DNA of 64,000 nt. Source: Apostichopus japonicus (taxonomy: Eukaryota > Echinodermata > Holothuroidea > Aspidochirotida > Stichopodidae). Under the pieces are notes generated by a model that saw only the letters and a program-made list of their open reading frames with translations, ran no database searches and was not told the origin of the DNA. Each line of letters opens with the position of its first letter. The stretch's first letter is position 1. The translations under genes and the position numbers were made by a program. The DNA is taken from positions 792,001 through 856,000 of the forward strand of contig NC_092562.1 of the NCBI RefSeq assembly GCF_037975245.1. The letters are read 5' to 3'. Below are positions 49,650 through 61,623 of this stretch, piece after piece.

Positions 49650-52600
49650 CGGTGTTCTAATTTCTTTGATACCGTTCTCGAAGATCGGTATTATGATAGA
49701 ATAACTTCTATTTGAAACTTCCTATGATATCCGACATCCGACACCCTTCCCAAGAGCCCCCAATCCCCCCCCCCTCCCCCGCGCCACACGACGCCATCTT
49801 CTTTTCTGCCATTATAGTTCTGTCTTCTCTATATATACAGTATGTTAGTCACCCAACCACGTTTATTTCATTTCTGGAAGTTTTAATATTATCCCTTAAA
49901 GGAGACATCATTGTTATTATGAAAGCCAATACCGTTGCATCGGTGGATGAGTTAATTTAACGAGACTCCCTTATTTTTAGATACGCTGTTTCTTTATAGT
50001 AAAATCATTGATTAAGTTTAGGAAAAACCTGTCGAATATCAACTTTCTAATAACTACAATAACTATATCTGTATTAAAATAATTTTTAATAACATCTTTT
50101 GTTTGAATATATATATATTTTTTATCGGAAAACTCCAATGCATAGATCTTTCATCGATCCTTGTGTAAATTTGTTTTTTGGGGAGAAACATAATTGGTCC
50201 AAACATTTGTATTGGCTCACGAGTTGAAGTATAACATATGGCCTTAGTTTGCTCAGGTGACACTCAACTAAAAGTATTACATAGGACACTTTTCACATCG
50301 TCAATTTTTTTTTTTTTAAATTTTAGGTAAATTTACCGAGAATACATATAGAGAGGGCAACAATTCTAGTGAGTAATTAGGGTGATCTTTTATATAAAAA
50401 TGAAATAACTTGCTTTTCAAGTAACCATGTAGATATGGCAAAAAACACTTTTATTTCTTTTGTTGTTTCTTTATTTGATGGAATGAAAGTTAACTTTCTT
50501 TTTGTGACAAAAACATGCTTTTACATCGCCTCTAGGCACGTTTCGGATATCCTTTTGAGCTGTTGAAAGCACATATTATAGTTAAAAACACTGTAATGCA
50601 GTTAAAAGCGGTAATTTTAAACTTATTTTATAGAAATGTGTTAACTGAAAAATCAGGCAGGCAGCAGTATTGATAGTTTGACAACCTTTAAGGACAGAAT
50701 CTGAATGAAAGTTAACTGTTGTCGGGTATTTATCATGTATTTACGGAATGTGAACTTCTCTAGAAAAGTTTAGGGTTGTTTTTAATAATTCTTTTTATAT
50801 CATTATTGATCAAAATGTACATCTTTTCATGAAACTAAAATTGACAATTGTCTAAGGAAAGAAACGAATTAGCTATAACATCTTTAAAAGGAATGCCACA
50901 AGTGTTTGGTCTTTTGAACCGGTAGTTAAACTACATACAAAATCAATTTTAACTAATGCTTGATAAAAGCAATTTTACTGCTAATATTAACACACACACA
51001 CACACACATACATTTTGTTAAGGGAAAGGGAGGGAGGGGGGGGGGGGGAAGAAGTTATGTCGAAACCAGTATTTCTTGATAAACTTGCAATGGTCAGTAT
51101 TCCAATAACAGTAATGAAGTAATACCGGACATACGCATCTCCACACCCGAATTATCACCCGTCCACACGTTCGCGTAATGCCAAAACAATAACTGTACGG
51201 CTGATATGAAGCAAAATGGTAATCTGTATAAAATTCTCTTCTTAACGCCAAAAAAAAGAAAATATGAAAACAATGTTTCTCTCGTATTTCAATAGCCTAC
51301 CATATAATAGAAGTGAGATCAGTTGCCTTCCTGTCTTTTATAGCCTGTAACATGGCTGCCTGGCGACGCTTCAAATTGAACGAGGTCAAGCGGCAAACGC
51401 ACACTCTTTAGTTATATAGTGCTTCACGGGGTTAGCTAATCAGCAGCGGTTTTATCTCTCAAATTCTATATAGAGTCGGTTTCCGTCTTTGGCGTAGTAA
51501 CGTCTGTCTATTGGATGTCAAATTGTTGCTGATCACTCACCAGTTCCGGTTCTTTTACGCGGATGCCGTGCGTTGAGGGAGGGCAGGGTGGGGGATGACG
51601 CGGTGGGGAGAGGTAGTGTCCCTCCCTCTTTGAGATTATGTTGGGAAAATGAAGTGTGTTGAGATGCAAAATGGTGCTATATTGTGCAACTTTGGAAACA
51701 ATGTCTGTTATATGATTTTTGGTTATATTCTGTCTACGGGGGGGAGGGGAGGGGGAAGGGGAACCGGCTGAGCGCCCATAATTGAGACCCACTCCCCAGA
51801 AGTATACGTGGTTGCGCGTCAATCTATTCGCAAATATATATTCACAAAGTCTTAACTATACCATCTTTGAACTTTAAGGTTTAGCCCAACTTGTAACAAA
51901 TCCCGCAGAGTCCTTAACACATATCTACCATTCTAGTGTTGATTTAAAACGTTATAACACTTTCCTATCCTTTTATTAAATTATATGAAATGTATACGCC
52001 ATCTCGTTCAATTTGTTTTATTGATCTTTAATTGTTTAAAGATAAACCTCTCTCTAATTTTTGACGATCAAATATGTTAAGTTGAATCTTATTTTAAAAC
52101 TAACCGATTTCGAAGCATCTGTCCTCTAGTCTAAACATACAACATGAGTTGAAGCATGCAACCAATTAATAGAGTCGAACAGTACTTTCGGATACTCATA
52201 TGGGTAGTTATCTAGTGTTAAAAGTATTATGTCTATATATTTATTTTGAAGAGGAGAGGCTGTATTAAACAGCTGCGCTAATAATGTGGCTTAACTAAAA
52301 TTGTGACATATATACGAAAAGTTCACAAAACAAGACCTCCACATTGTTAACAAAACAAACAATTCTTTACCAATCCCAGTGCGTGGTATCCAACGTATAG
52401 CCACATTAGAAGGAAGATGACGAAAAAAAACAACAAAGTTTGATGTTTACTCAAAAGCTAGGAAAATTAAATCTCTGTATAAGTTTGTTCATAATTCAAA
52501 TATGATGGGATAGTGTAATACTATTGAATTTGACGATTGATTTTATTTGAAAATAAATAGAAGGAATTAGCTAAAAAAAAAAAGAATTAAAGTTTGTTAT

Positions 52601-53273
52601 CCAATGGGCGTCACATGGCCTTACTAAATACAGTTTGTCAACGGAAAGTATGGACAATATTGGTTTGTATTAGTGGGGACAAAATAAACAAACACAACGT
52701 ATTCCACGCGCTGGCAACAGAACAAGGCCCAAAGAGGTTCAAATGAAATACTCTACTGATAATACTAATACAAGTGTTAACACGGCCGGAGGGGGTTGTG
52801 GAGGGGGGGGGGCGGGTGTCGATTAAAGAGGCTCGTGGTGGCCGTGGAGAAGAAAAGAACTTGCGAACGCTACTAATTACTTATATGGTCTGTCAAAAGT
52901 GCTACAAGCAAACGTGAAAGTGGAAATTATTGGTGGGGCTGGGGAAGGGGGTTGTGAGTTTTTAGAAACTGTAGGGTAGCTTAGGGGCAGCGAAGTTGTT
53001 GGTACGATACGATACCGTAGCCATGTATACATTATGTAAGAGTGAAGGGAGTGGTTGGTGGTTGGTGAATCTAGTGATTACGCGAAATACGAAACCTGTA
53101 ATTTAATAAATCAAACATAATCAGAGAATTTAAAGTAAAATAGTCAACATGAGTTCTAATATGTTTGAATATTTACCTGTTGAATCACTTGATATCTCGA
53201 TTTTTGTCTTTGTTTTTTTGTTGTTGGTAGATTTGTTATCTTGCAATTTTTCTTTCTTTTGTTTATTTTGTAG

Positions 53274-54214
53274 ATAATAATGAAATCACCACGGTTACGG
53301 TAGATGACAGAAAACAAGACAGTGATCGTGAATCTCCTACAACTAGCGTTCCAGAACCTAAAACAAACTTGACTACATCAGAGAAAGCAGACGACAGCAT
53401 GAAAAGGCCCGCGGAAAACAAAACCACAGAGAACAGCCCCTCGCCAGATAAGAAAATAAAGAAATCGTCGACATTAGATACATTCAACGGTCTCGCAGCG
53501 AGCTTCGTGTCCCCTTTTAGACCTGGGAGGTTATCCCCGATAGAAATCTTATCGCGTTTGTTTCCTAGTCAGAGACGATCTGTGTTAGAACTCGTCTTAC
53601 AAGGTTGTAACGGAGACTTGATAAAAGCCATCGAACATTTTCTCTCCGCTACAGATAATTCCTCGCAAGAAAGTAACCAGCCGACGACGAATAACTGCGA
53701 AAGGACAAACAGTTATTTTGCCTCAATTGGTAAAATGCAAGAACTTTCTAAACCACCGCAATTCCACCCCACTCTGAGCGAAAAGCACAAGATGGGTGTA
53801 GTGGGTGGCTTAAAGTCAGCTTTTACGCCCCTCCCACCGACAACTCTCTCCCCTAATACATCCCTTCCGCTCTTCCTGACACAGAGACCACCACACCCCT
53901 TCCAACATGAATCACTGCTCGGCAGAGCACCTGTCTTTGCCTCGTCCGCATTGGGCGACTTATCAACTTCCGGCGCATCGGCGCCAGGCAGGTTTGTTTT
54001 CCCTGCTCTCCATCCGTTTAGTTTGGCTGGGAAGCTACCAAACTCTGCTGACATGTTCCCACGCTATCTGTTTGCCCCCTATGCATCTTGTCCACCGGAG
54101 TGTGTACAGTGTCCGGGACTCATCAGAGGGGGACACGGTACCGAACCCAGCAGCCCCTCTGAAGATACCCCGGATGGAACTGTGACTAGTAACACCAAGA
54201 ACGAATCTGATTAA
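53274..54214 (+). CDS. DMRT transcription factor, exon 2 (DMA domain)
   Basis: Completes the split codon (G|AT, Asp142) and runs in frame to TAA at 54212-54214, giving 454 residues in total. A polar, low-complexity linker precedes a DMA domain at residues ~227-266 (starting RLSPIEILSRLFPSQRRSV). DMA is the ubiquitin-associated-like motif found in DMRT3, DMRTA1, DMRTA2 and Dmrt93B. Downstream is a Pro/Ser-rich segment and a short cysteine-containing patch, CPPECVQC (~residues 419-426), of unknown role. Two coding exons, one with DM and one with DMA, match the layout of DMRTA-type genes. Assignment to the DMA-bearing subfamily is firm. Choosing between the DMRT3/93B and DMRTA (4/5) branches needs a tree. 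Confidence 0.95.
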
Positions 54215-54540
54215 CATAACTGCATGATGGAAAAAAGGCATTCGTTATATACAGATGCCGAGAGATCCTTCCCCCAATCCCACTTTGCTCAACATGAAAC
54301 AATTGTCAGAATAATAAAATTGGATTGGAATAAAAAGTTTGTTATCGTCTTAGATCGTTTCTGATATACAATAGCACGCTATGTATGACCATACGTGTCA
54401 ATATGGGGATTTAATACAACACCATTTGTTTGTTCAGATGGGGTTCACCCGGTACAGATATTTAGAGCAACAAACACAGCTTGAACAAACAGCAAAGAGC
54501 AAATGTATACGTTATATAGGTTATTTTATCAATAAATGGC
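54215..54540 (+). other. DMRT 3' UTR with candidate polyadenylation signals
   Basis: AATAAA occurs at 54313-54318, 54329-54334 and 54531-54536, all downstream of the stop. The first two suggest a short 3' UTR of roughly 120-140 bases. The third would extend it to about 330. Confidence 0.6.
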
Positions 54541-54735
54541 AGCTTTGTTTTTAGGGGTTTATGATTAAAAAAAAGAAAGTAGCTTTACTTGTCCACTTTC
54601 ATTACGAATAATGAAGAAAAAGTCGACAATATCAAAATAGTGTCTTATCACGAAATGTTGAGAATCGAATCTAGTAAATTAAGTACTTGCTGATTAAATG
54701 AAATTATTGCACATTTTTTGTTGTAATTGATTGTA

Positions 54736-54822
54736 ACTTTATTTTGATTAGAATCCACTTTATTTTGATTAAAATCCACTTTATTTTGATTAAAATCCTA
54801 TCGGTATTTTAATCAAAATAAA
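54736..54822 (+). repeat. triplicated 21-mer ending in a hairpin
   Basis: Three tandem copies of ACTTTATTTTGATTARAATCC (54736, 54757, 54778) are followed by the inverted sequence ATTTTAATCAAAATAAA (54806-54822). That sequence pairs for 17 bp with the third copy (54781-54797) around an 8-base loop, CCTATCGG-like. It lies about 520 bp past the DMRT stop codon. Confidence 0.85.
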
Positions 54823-56230
54823 TGCCGACAAAACACCCCCAAAAATCTTCTTAAGTTATAATGAAATTAAGAAGATGTTACATGTCACGACAATGCATAA
54901 GTAAAGTTATGATATCTTTCATCTTAAATTAATGACGTCACGCATCATGAATATTCACGACTCGAGAGTACTAGTATGAGGGAAACCTTGCTTGACAATT
55001 AAATTTTATTTCTTCATTTATTTTATGATTTCGTTACATTATAATATTTAAAGTTAAAATTAAATGTTTAAAAAAAGGTTCTTTTTTTGTTACACACTCT
55101 CAACTACGTTATCATTTACGTTATCATTATACGTTATCATTTACGCATGCGTACTAAGAATCATGTAATGTATAAGCCGAACTCAAACTCTATCATGACC
55201 ATGCCATTAGTATTGGACCATACCATTAATAAAGTAAGACAGGAGATCTTTCCTTAAAATCTTATAAAGTAACGGTTGATACAAACTAGCCTATTCATTT
55301 TTTTTTAATTTCTTAAGCAAATTGTTGTTCTGTTATTAGCCCTGTAAACAAATTAAACCAAAAACAAGAACAACAACAACCAGGTAAAGCTAAAGCGCAC
55401 AATTTTTCTTCTTCAATCGGCTGGAAATGAAATTGTAGAGAATGGGTTACACCCTGAGATTTTTCCGACTACTATTTTTAGCTCTAATTTGAGAAATATA
55501 AAAATAACTATCTTTTTATGGACTGTCACTAGATTTCATATTCTTCTGTCTGAACCATCATTGAAATGTTGAAGGATTCTTGAGTTAGAATGTTAATGTT
55601 TTTACCGAATAAATTGAAGTGTTGTTTGTTATTATTATTTTACTTTTAATGCATACACTGAGACTGAAATTTCGTTTCTGCCTTTGGAAATAAATAATGA
55701 TTAGAATACACTAATGCTACAGGCGTTTCCACCATCATGAAACTATGTCACACTTCAAGTATATGTGTACATGAACATGTTTCTGAAAGTTATTTTATTA
55801 CTGACAACAAAAAAAACACTTGGAAAATTCTCGTCTATGGTAATGTGAAACAACGAAAGTAGGTCCTTGTTAAAGAGACTCTTTTCCTGTTTAAATGTTA
55901 GAAGCACATATTGAGCTTGAGGCTAGGCCTACTTCATCGTTCAAAATTGCAGTAGGCTGTTAATGTAAGTTGAATGTCTACTGCAAAAGTTTTCTCATTT
56001 CCTTTTAAGTCATTTGCTTACTAAAGTTAGCAATTGGAAAAAAATATATACATACATTAATGACGTCAAATTATAGACTTAAACCTGACTGAATTATCAC
56101 AGAAGTTCATGATTTGAAAATAATAAAAGATATAAAAAAATATATAAAAAATAAGTGTTGATGGTAGGCTGCAGGAATCATTCTAATAAAACAACAGACA
56201 AAGCAAGGAGGACCCTCGAAAATCCCACCA

Positions 56231-56232
<2 letters not shown>

Positions 56233-56302
<70 letters not shown>
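56233..56302. repeat. (TA)n microsatellite
   Basis: An uninterrupted run of about 35 TA units. Confidence 0.95.
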
Positions 56303-56306
<4 letters not shown>

Positions 56307-57176
56307 CTGGAAGAGGAGGCGAGAAAATCGATTGATGTAACATTTTATGGGCATAAGAAGCTATTATCCAATTGTTATGCAGAAGAAACATTTTCGAAAA
56401 AGCGTTGTTCTCTTTGTATTCATATAACTACCAAATAACTCATTAATGACGAGATTATCAATTCATCCATTTATCGAATAATCGATAACAATTCTTACAA
56501 CCATGCTTATAACCAACCACAATCGTCTCCGATTTGATGGGCGCTGTTCTGATATATTGTTTTAATTTGAATAAAAAAAAAAACAGAAACTGATAAAAAG
56601 TAATTCACAATAAGAGGTAAAAAGAACACTGTTTCTTTGTATGTGTGTGTTTTGTATATAAGTGAAACTTTCATTTTGTTATTTGTAACATCAAGAGAGC
56701 TTTTGAATGTGGAAGGAGGCTACGCTACAAAAAAAAAATCAAACTTTTTGGCTGAAATAATAATAATAATAATAAATGATATTAATGGGATATATATGTT
56801 TATTTGGAACAATTGTATAAATTTGACATGTAATAAATAAGCTCTTTGAAAAGATGATGTGTGTATGTAAGTTCCATTCGTTTGGAAGGTACAAAAAATA
56901 AACTGACTTTTTCTTACGAATACTACTACCAATGCATTGGTATCTTTTCTGCGTTTTCTGAGTTCTTATTTCTTCGATCTGACGTCATTCAGTTGGTTCC
57001 TTATGACGTCATCCATATCGCATTGATGAATCCAGGATTTCTCGGAAGAGAGCGGCCCCGGGAGACTAGTAGTATCGATGGATACCAAAGTTACTAACGA
57101 TGTAGCGCTGCGTAAGAAATACCGTGAAAAAGTACTAAATGCTCGCGCGCATCAAGCGTTCTCCATGCATGCTGCC

Positions 57177-57177
<1 letters not shown>

Positions 57178-57212
<35 letters not shown>
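57178..57212. repeat. (TA)n microsatellite
   Basis: A TA run of about 17 units ending in TTTAAATATATA. Confidence 0.9.
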
Positions 57213-57214
<2 letters not shown>

Positions 57215-57660
57215 AATATATACCTTGTTCTGAAACAAAGTTATATGATTAAATGTCATAATGTATCAGATTAGGGGCCTTGAGCCCCTGGGCCCCTCCC
57301 TGACTCGGTGGGTTTGCGGTGAGGGAATGGAATCACCGACTGTTGACGAAAGTTAGCTATGGAAACTCTTTGACATGTATTTAAAGTCGGCTGCAATACC
57401 ATACAGCATGCAAGGGGCCTCACATATATTTGTACGTGTGCCACACGTGGGCCAGAAACATTGGAGCGGGTGTCAAAGGGCACTACAATTACACTATAGT
57501 CTATCCAGGTTGACCCAATGTGCAGGATAGGCCGGTATGGTGCTCAAGTCTAAGGTATTAAGGGTCATGATCAGTACAAGATTGTCTGCCAATTTTTTAC
57601 TTTCTTTTTCCTGAACCGAAGGCCACGACCCTGATATGCTATGATTCTTTAGAAATCACA

Positions 57661-57697
57661 ACCGAGGACCTGAAATTATTTTGTTAAAGTCCTCGGT
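57661..57697. repeat. 9 bp perfect hairpin
   Basis: ACCGAGGAC (57661-57669) and GTCCTCGGT (57689-57697) pair perfectly around a 19-base AT-rich loop. No gene next to it explains it as a terminator. Confidence 0.6.
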
Positions 57698-58860
57698 CAG
57701 ATAGCAAAACAAACGCACAACGATGATACTATTGTGTTTATTCAGAAACACATTCTATTTTATTAACCCCAGAATTATAATAGAAGGACTGAAAAAACAT
57801 AGTTACGACTTATCAATAAATGGCCAAAAAAAAGAAAAGACTATTGGTTTTTGCCACCAGAAAGTTAAAATTGGATTGGTTTTATTGTTGTGGTTGGATT
57901 TAGTTTTTCATTTAAAATCGCTCTGAAATTAAATTAAAGACATTATCGATCTTCTTTTGTGTTAATGTTATATATATTACGATTAATCCCAGAAAATATT
58001 AATATTTCATAGGAAATGCAGTGGCATACCGAGAACAATACTTTAACGTTCAGTCTAACAACGTGTTATTAGGAAATACAACTTCAGATATCGGAATTGT
58101 TCTAACCACAAAAAAAAAAACATTTTGTATTATTCTTCAGGCTTTTTATAGTCAAATATATGTTGTGACGTCAGAGACGTCAAAGTGATACAAACTTGTG
58201 ATAAAAAATCAAGCTATGGAATTAGTATAGCAAAGTTATATTCATTTTGGTGGACTACTATAAAAGAACATTCAAACAACCTTTTATTTCGTTTTTACGG
58301 GAGTGAAGGTGGGGTGGGGTGGGGGGGGGGGTGGAGGTTCCTACATTCTTTTCCCAACAGTTTCATAAAGGGCAGCATGCATTTTCAACGTATTGACATT
58401 TAACGATAAATTTATATACAAGCACGAACGTTTTAGTACAGGTAATACTATGCATGCTTTCTCTTCGCACATTATACACTATTTGCTGAAAGATAAATAA
58501 ATAAATAATTAAATAAATAAATACAAAGAAATACAAAGAAATAATAATAATAAAACAAATATGAGCCGGCACCATTAGTTTTTGGCTTGTTTCTGACAAC
58601 TAAAGGTATTCAGTAAGAAAACAGGGACAAATATATTTCATCACATTATCGCCTTATCGCGTTATTAAGTAAATATACCAATTATCAACCACATTCTCCC
58701 ACGATCATTCACAAAGAGGTAAAACCACAATATATACAAAACATATTTGTTTTTTGAGGGTGAAGACATTCGTACCACTTCCAGCAATAGAAGGAAAACA
58801 AAACAGACCTTATTAAAGAAGAGAAATGATATGGGAAAACAACACGTCAAGGGATTTATG

Positions 58861-59090
<230 letters not shown>

Positions 59091-61396
59091 GTGAAGGATC
59101 CAGGACATCATGGATGGGCCAGAGACAAAATAGCACTTGCATAAGAAAGCATCACTAAAATGTAAAGGAATGCACGTAGGGGTTGCCGTCCACCCCAACA
59201 CCCCCCCCCCCCACCTATTCGATCCCGTTCCATGGATTCATTCCCTGAGATCGAGGTGTAATTTGAATGATGTCCTTGGTCGCTTAAAACGTCAGCAAGA
59301 TGCAACGTTACAAAACTGAAGGTAAATCTTAATTCGAACGATCGACTGTAAATGATTTTGAAAGTCTCTGTTTATTATCTTTCAACACCGGCGTTCTTTC
59401 ATATCAGCCTGTTCCTTCACTGAGCTGTCAGATAGACCCCTAACGTTATCTTATTTTCTTAAATCAATATTTCTCCTTTCCGTCCTAAAAGTTTGATTTT
59501 TGTTGTTGTAAGATTCTTTGTTGACAGCTCAACACACAGGTGTAATAATGTCGCCGACAATAGTTCAATATAATACAGACATGTAAGGCTTAAATTAATT
59601 AATATATAAAACTTAAAATGACAAAGTCAACGTCACCCTTTTTAATCCCCAGCTACCCAATTCTATTCTAGGGACTACACTTTTTCATTATTAAATGTCA
59701 ACCTACCAAATAACTTCATCCTTTTTTATCTTTCTCTCTCTCCTTCTCCCCCCCCCCCCTCCAAAAAATCAAAAAGACAAAAAATGAAGAAGGGAAAAAC
59801 AATATTAATAATCCTGCCCATCTAAGCTGAAAATAAAGACAACGCGCCAATAATTTGCCTTCGGGATTCGAAAGGGTGCCCTTAAGATTAGATAGAATGA
59901 TCTGTAATCTGTCAGATTGTGGCCCCCCTAACCTGTTGATTCCTTAATTGCGCCAAATTTAATTTGGCGCTATCATCCACGATTGCTTTACACCTCGTTG
60001 ATTTACTCATAAAATTTGTGTACGCGTTTCTTAACTTATACAGCAAAAAATGGCCCAAAGACAGAAGAAATAAAGAGGAAAAAAAAGAAAAAAAAAGAAA
60101 GAAAGTAAGGTGTAATAAAACAATGTGTAATAAAACAATAGCTTTAGTGAGGATATTCGAGAAAAAAAACAAAGAAAAACAGTAAAATAAAGGGGAAAAA
60201 ATGATGAGGTTACGCGATCGATGCTCAGTTAATGCCTTGGGATCATTCACACCGGTTTTCTAATTATTCGTTAACGCCCCACAGAGCAATTTCAGCGCCA
60301 GATTTTGCGTTCAATTACACCGCACACGACTCTTGTCTAGCTAATGTTCTCAAGAAAACTCGATGAATTGAAAATATATAAAAAAAAAAAAATGACAAAA
60401 AAAATATATAAAAAAATACTAATACTAATAATATATTAAAAGTTAAAAAGAGAAATAAGACATGAAATAAATAATATAAAGTCATATAATTGACGAACAG
60501 ACAAGGGTAAAAGAAAAAGAAAAAAGAAAATATGGAATCTAAGAAGGCATTATTAAACCCCTCGAAAGGAATTTTAATAACAGTAGAAGTCAATAACGCG
60601 GGTATCATACCTTGTCAGAAATTACTCCCTCGTGCGGGGGAAAAAAACACAAAACAGTTTATTGCTTAGAACATTCGCTCTTCAGATTTCTGTTTTTTTT
60701 CTGCCAACCAAGCGAACGAATAAATTATAATGAGATCTAAAAGAATAATGTCAGATGTGTTTTATAATTTCCCGTTAATATCTCACTTTCCGAAGCGTGT
60801 TTCGGCAATTTTATGTCTTTGAAGTCCAAGGTAGCGTACATTCATAGTCGAAAACCCCGGAAGCCTTCCTTGCTGTTTAACCTCCGAAACATATCATTTC
60901 GATTCGACTCTCTTTTTTTTTAAACTTTGTTTTGTCTTTTCGCCTGTTATTTTTAATAAGAACTGATTCTGTATAGTTGAAAAGAATAGATGACCTTAAA
61001 TTGCTTTGCTTTGCGAGATATTCTCTGGCCTTAGAAAGAAAGGTAGGAACGTTTACATATTTCCAAAAGGACAGTAGGATATGTGCTAAGAGTCGCACGT
61101 GTCTCATAATGTGAATAACAAGGTAAAGGCATGTGTCGGATGTATAGCGCATTAGCATCCCTCGAGAGGGGACAGTGATGGAAAAACATTAAATAAATAT
61201 TAAATTCCTTGAAATGTAAAAATTCTGTTTGGAAAGCAACAGGAAGAGGGTGATTATTCTCTGAGTGGGCATGTATAGATAAAGATAAAGAGAGAAAGGG
61301 GCGGGGAGGAGGGGGGGGGAGGATGGGGGTGTTTGGGAAGAAGTAGGGTGGAGAGGAAGATGGTCAATATAGCATAACATAGAATATAGCTCTAAG
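59091..61396. other. gene-free stretch
   Basis: No coding region is recognised. The stretch contains a poly-C run near 59203-59213, a C run near 59749-59759, and A/T-rich low-complexity patches at 60060-60110 and 60370-60440. Confidence 0.6.
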
Positions 61397-61623
61397 GAAC
61401 AAAATAAAACAAAGCAAAACGAAACGAAACGAAACCGAACGAAACCGAACCGAACCAAAACGAACCAAAACAAAACCCGAACCGAACCGAACCAAAACGA
61501 ACCAAAACGGACCAAACCGAACCGAACCGAAACCGAACCAAGTCAAAACAAACCAAACCAAACCGAACCGAACCGAACCACACCAAAACGAACCAAACGA
61601 AACGAACCCGAACCAAACACAAC
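61397..61623. repeat. degenerate CCGAA/CCAAA pentanucleotide array
   Basis: About 225 bp of pentamers drawn from CCGAA, CCAAA, ACGAA and AAACA. All minus-strand frames stay open through it and encode F/V/W/G/R-rich runs, a consequence of the repeat composition. The main variation is CG versus CA within the pentamer. Confidence 0.9.

Noticed and set aside
57661-57697. Transcription terminator hairpin
   Set aside because: No gene upstream, and intrinsic terminators of this kind are not used by animal RNA polymerase II.
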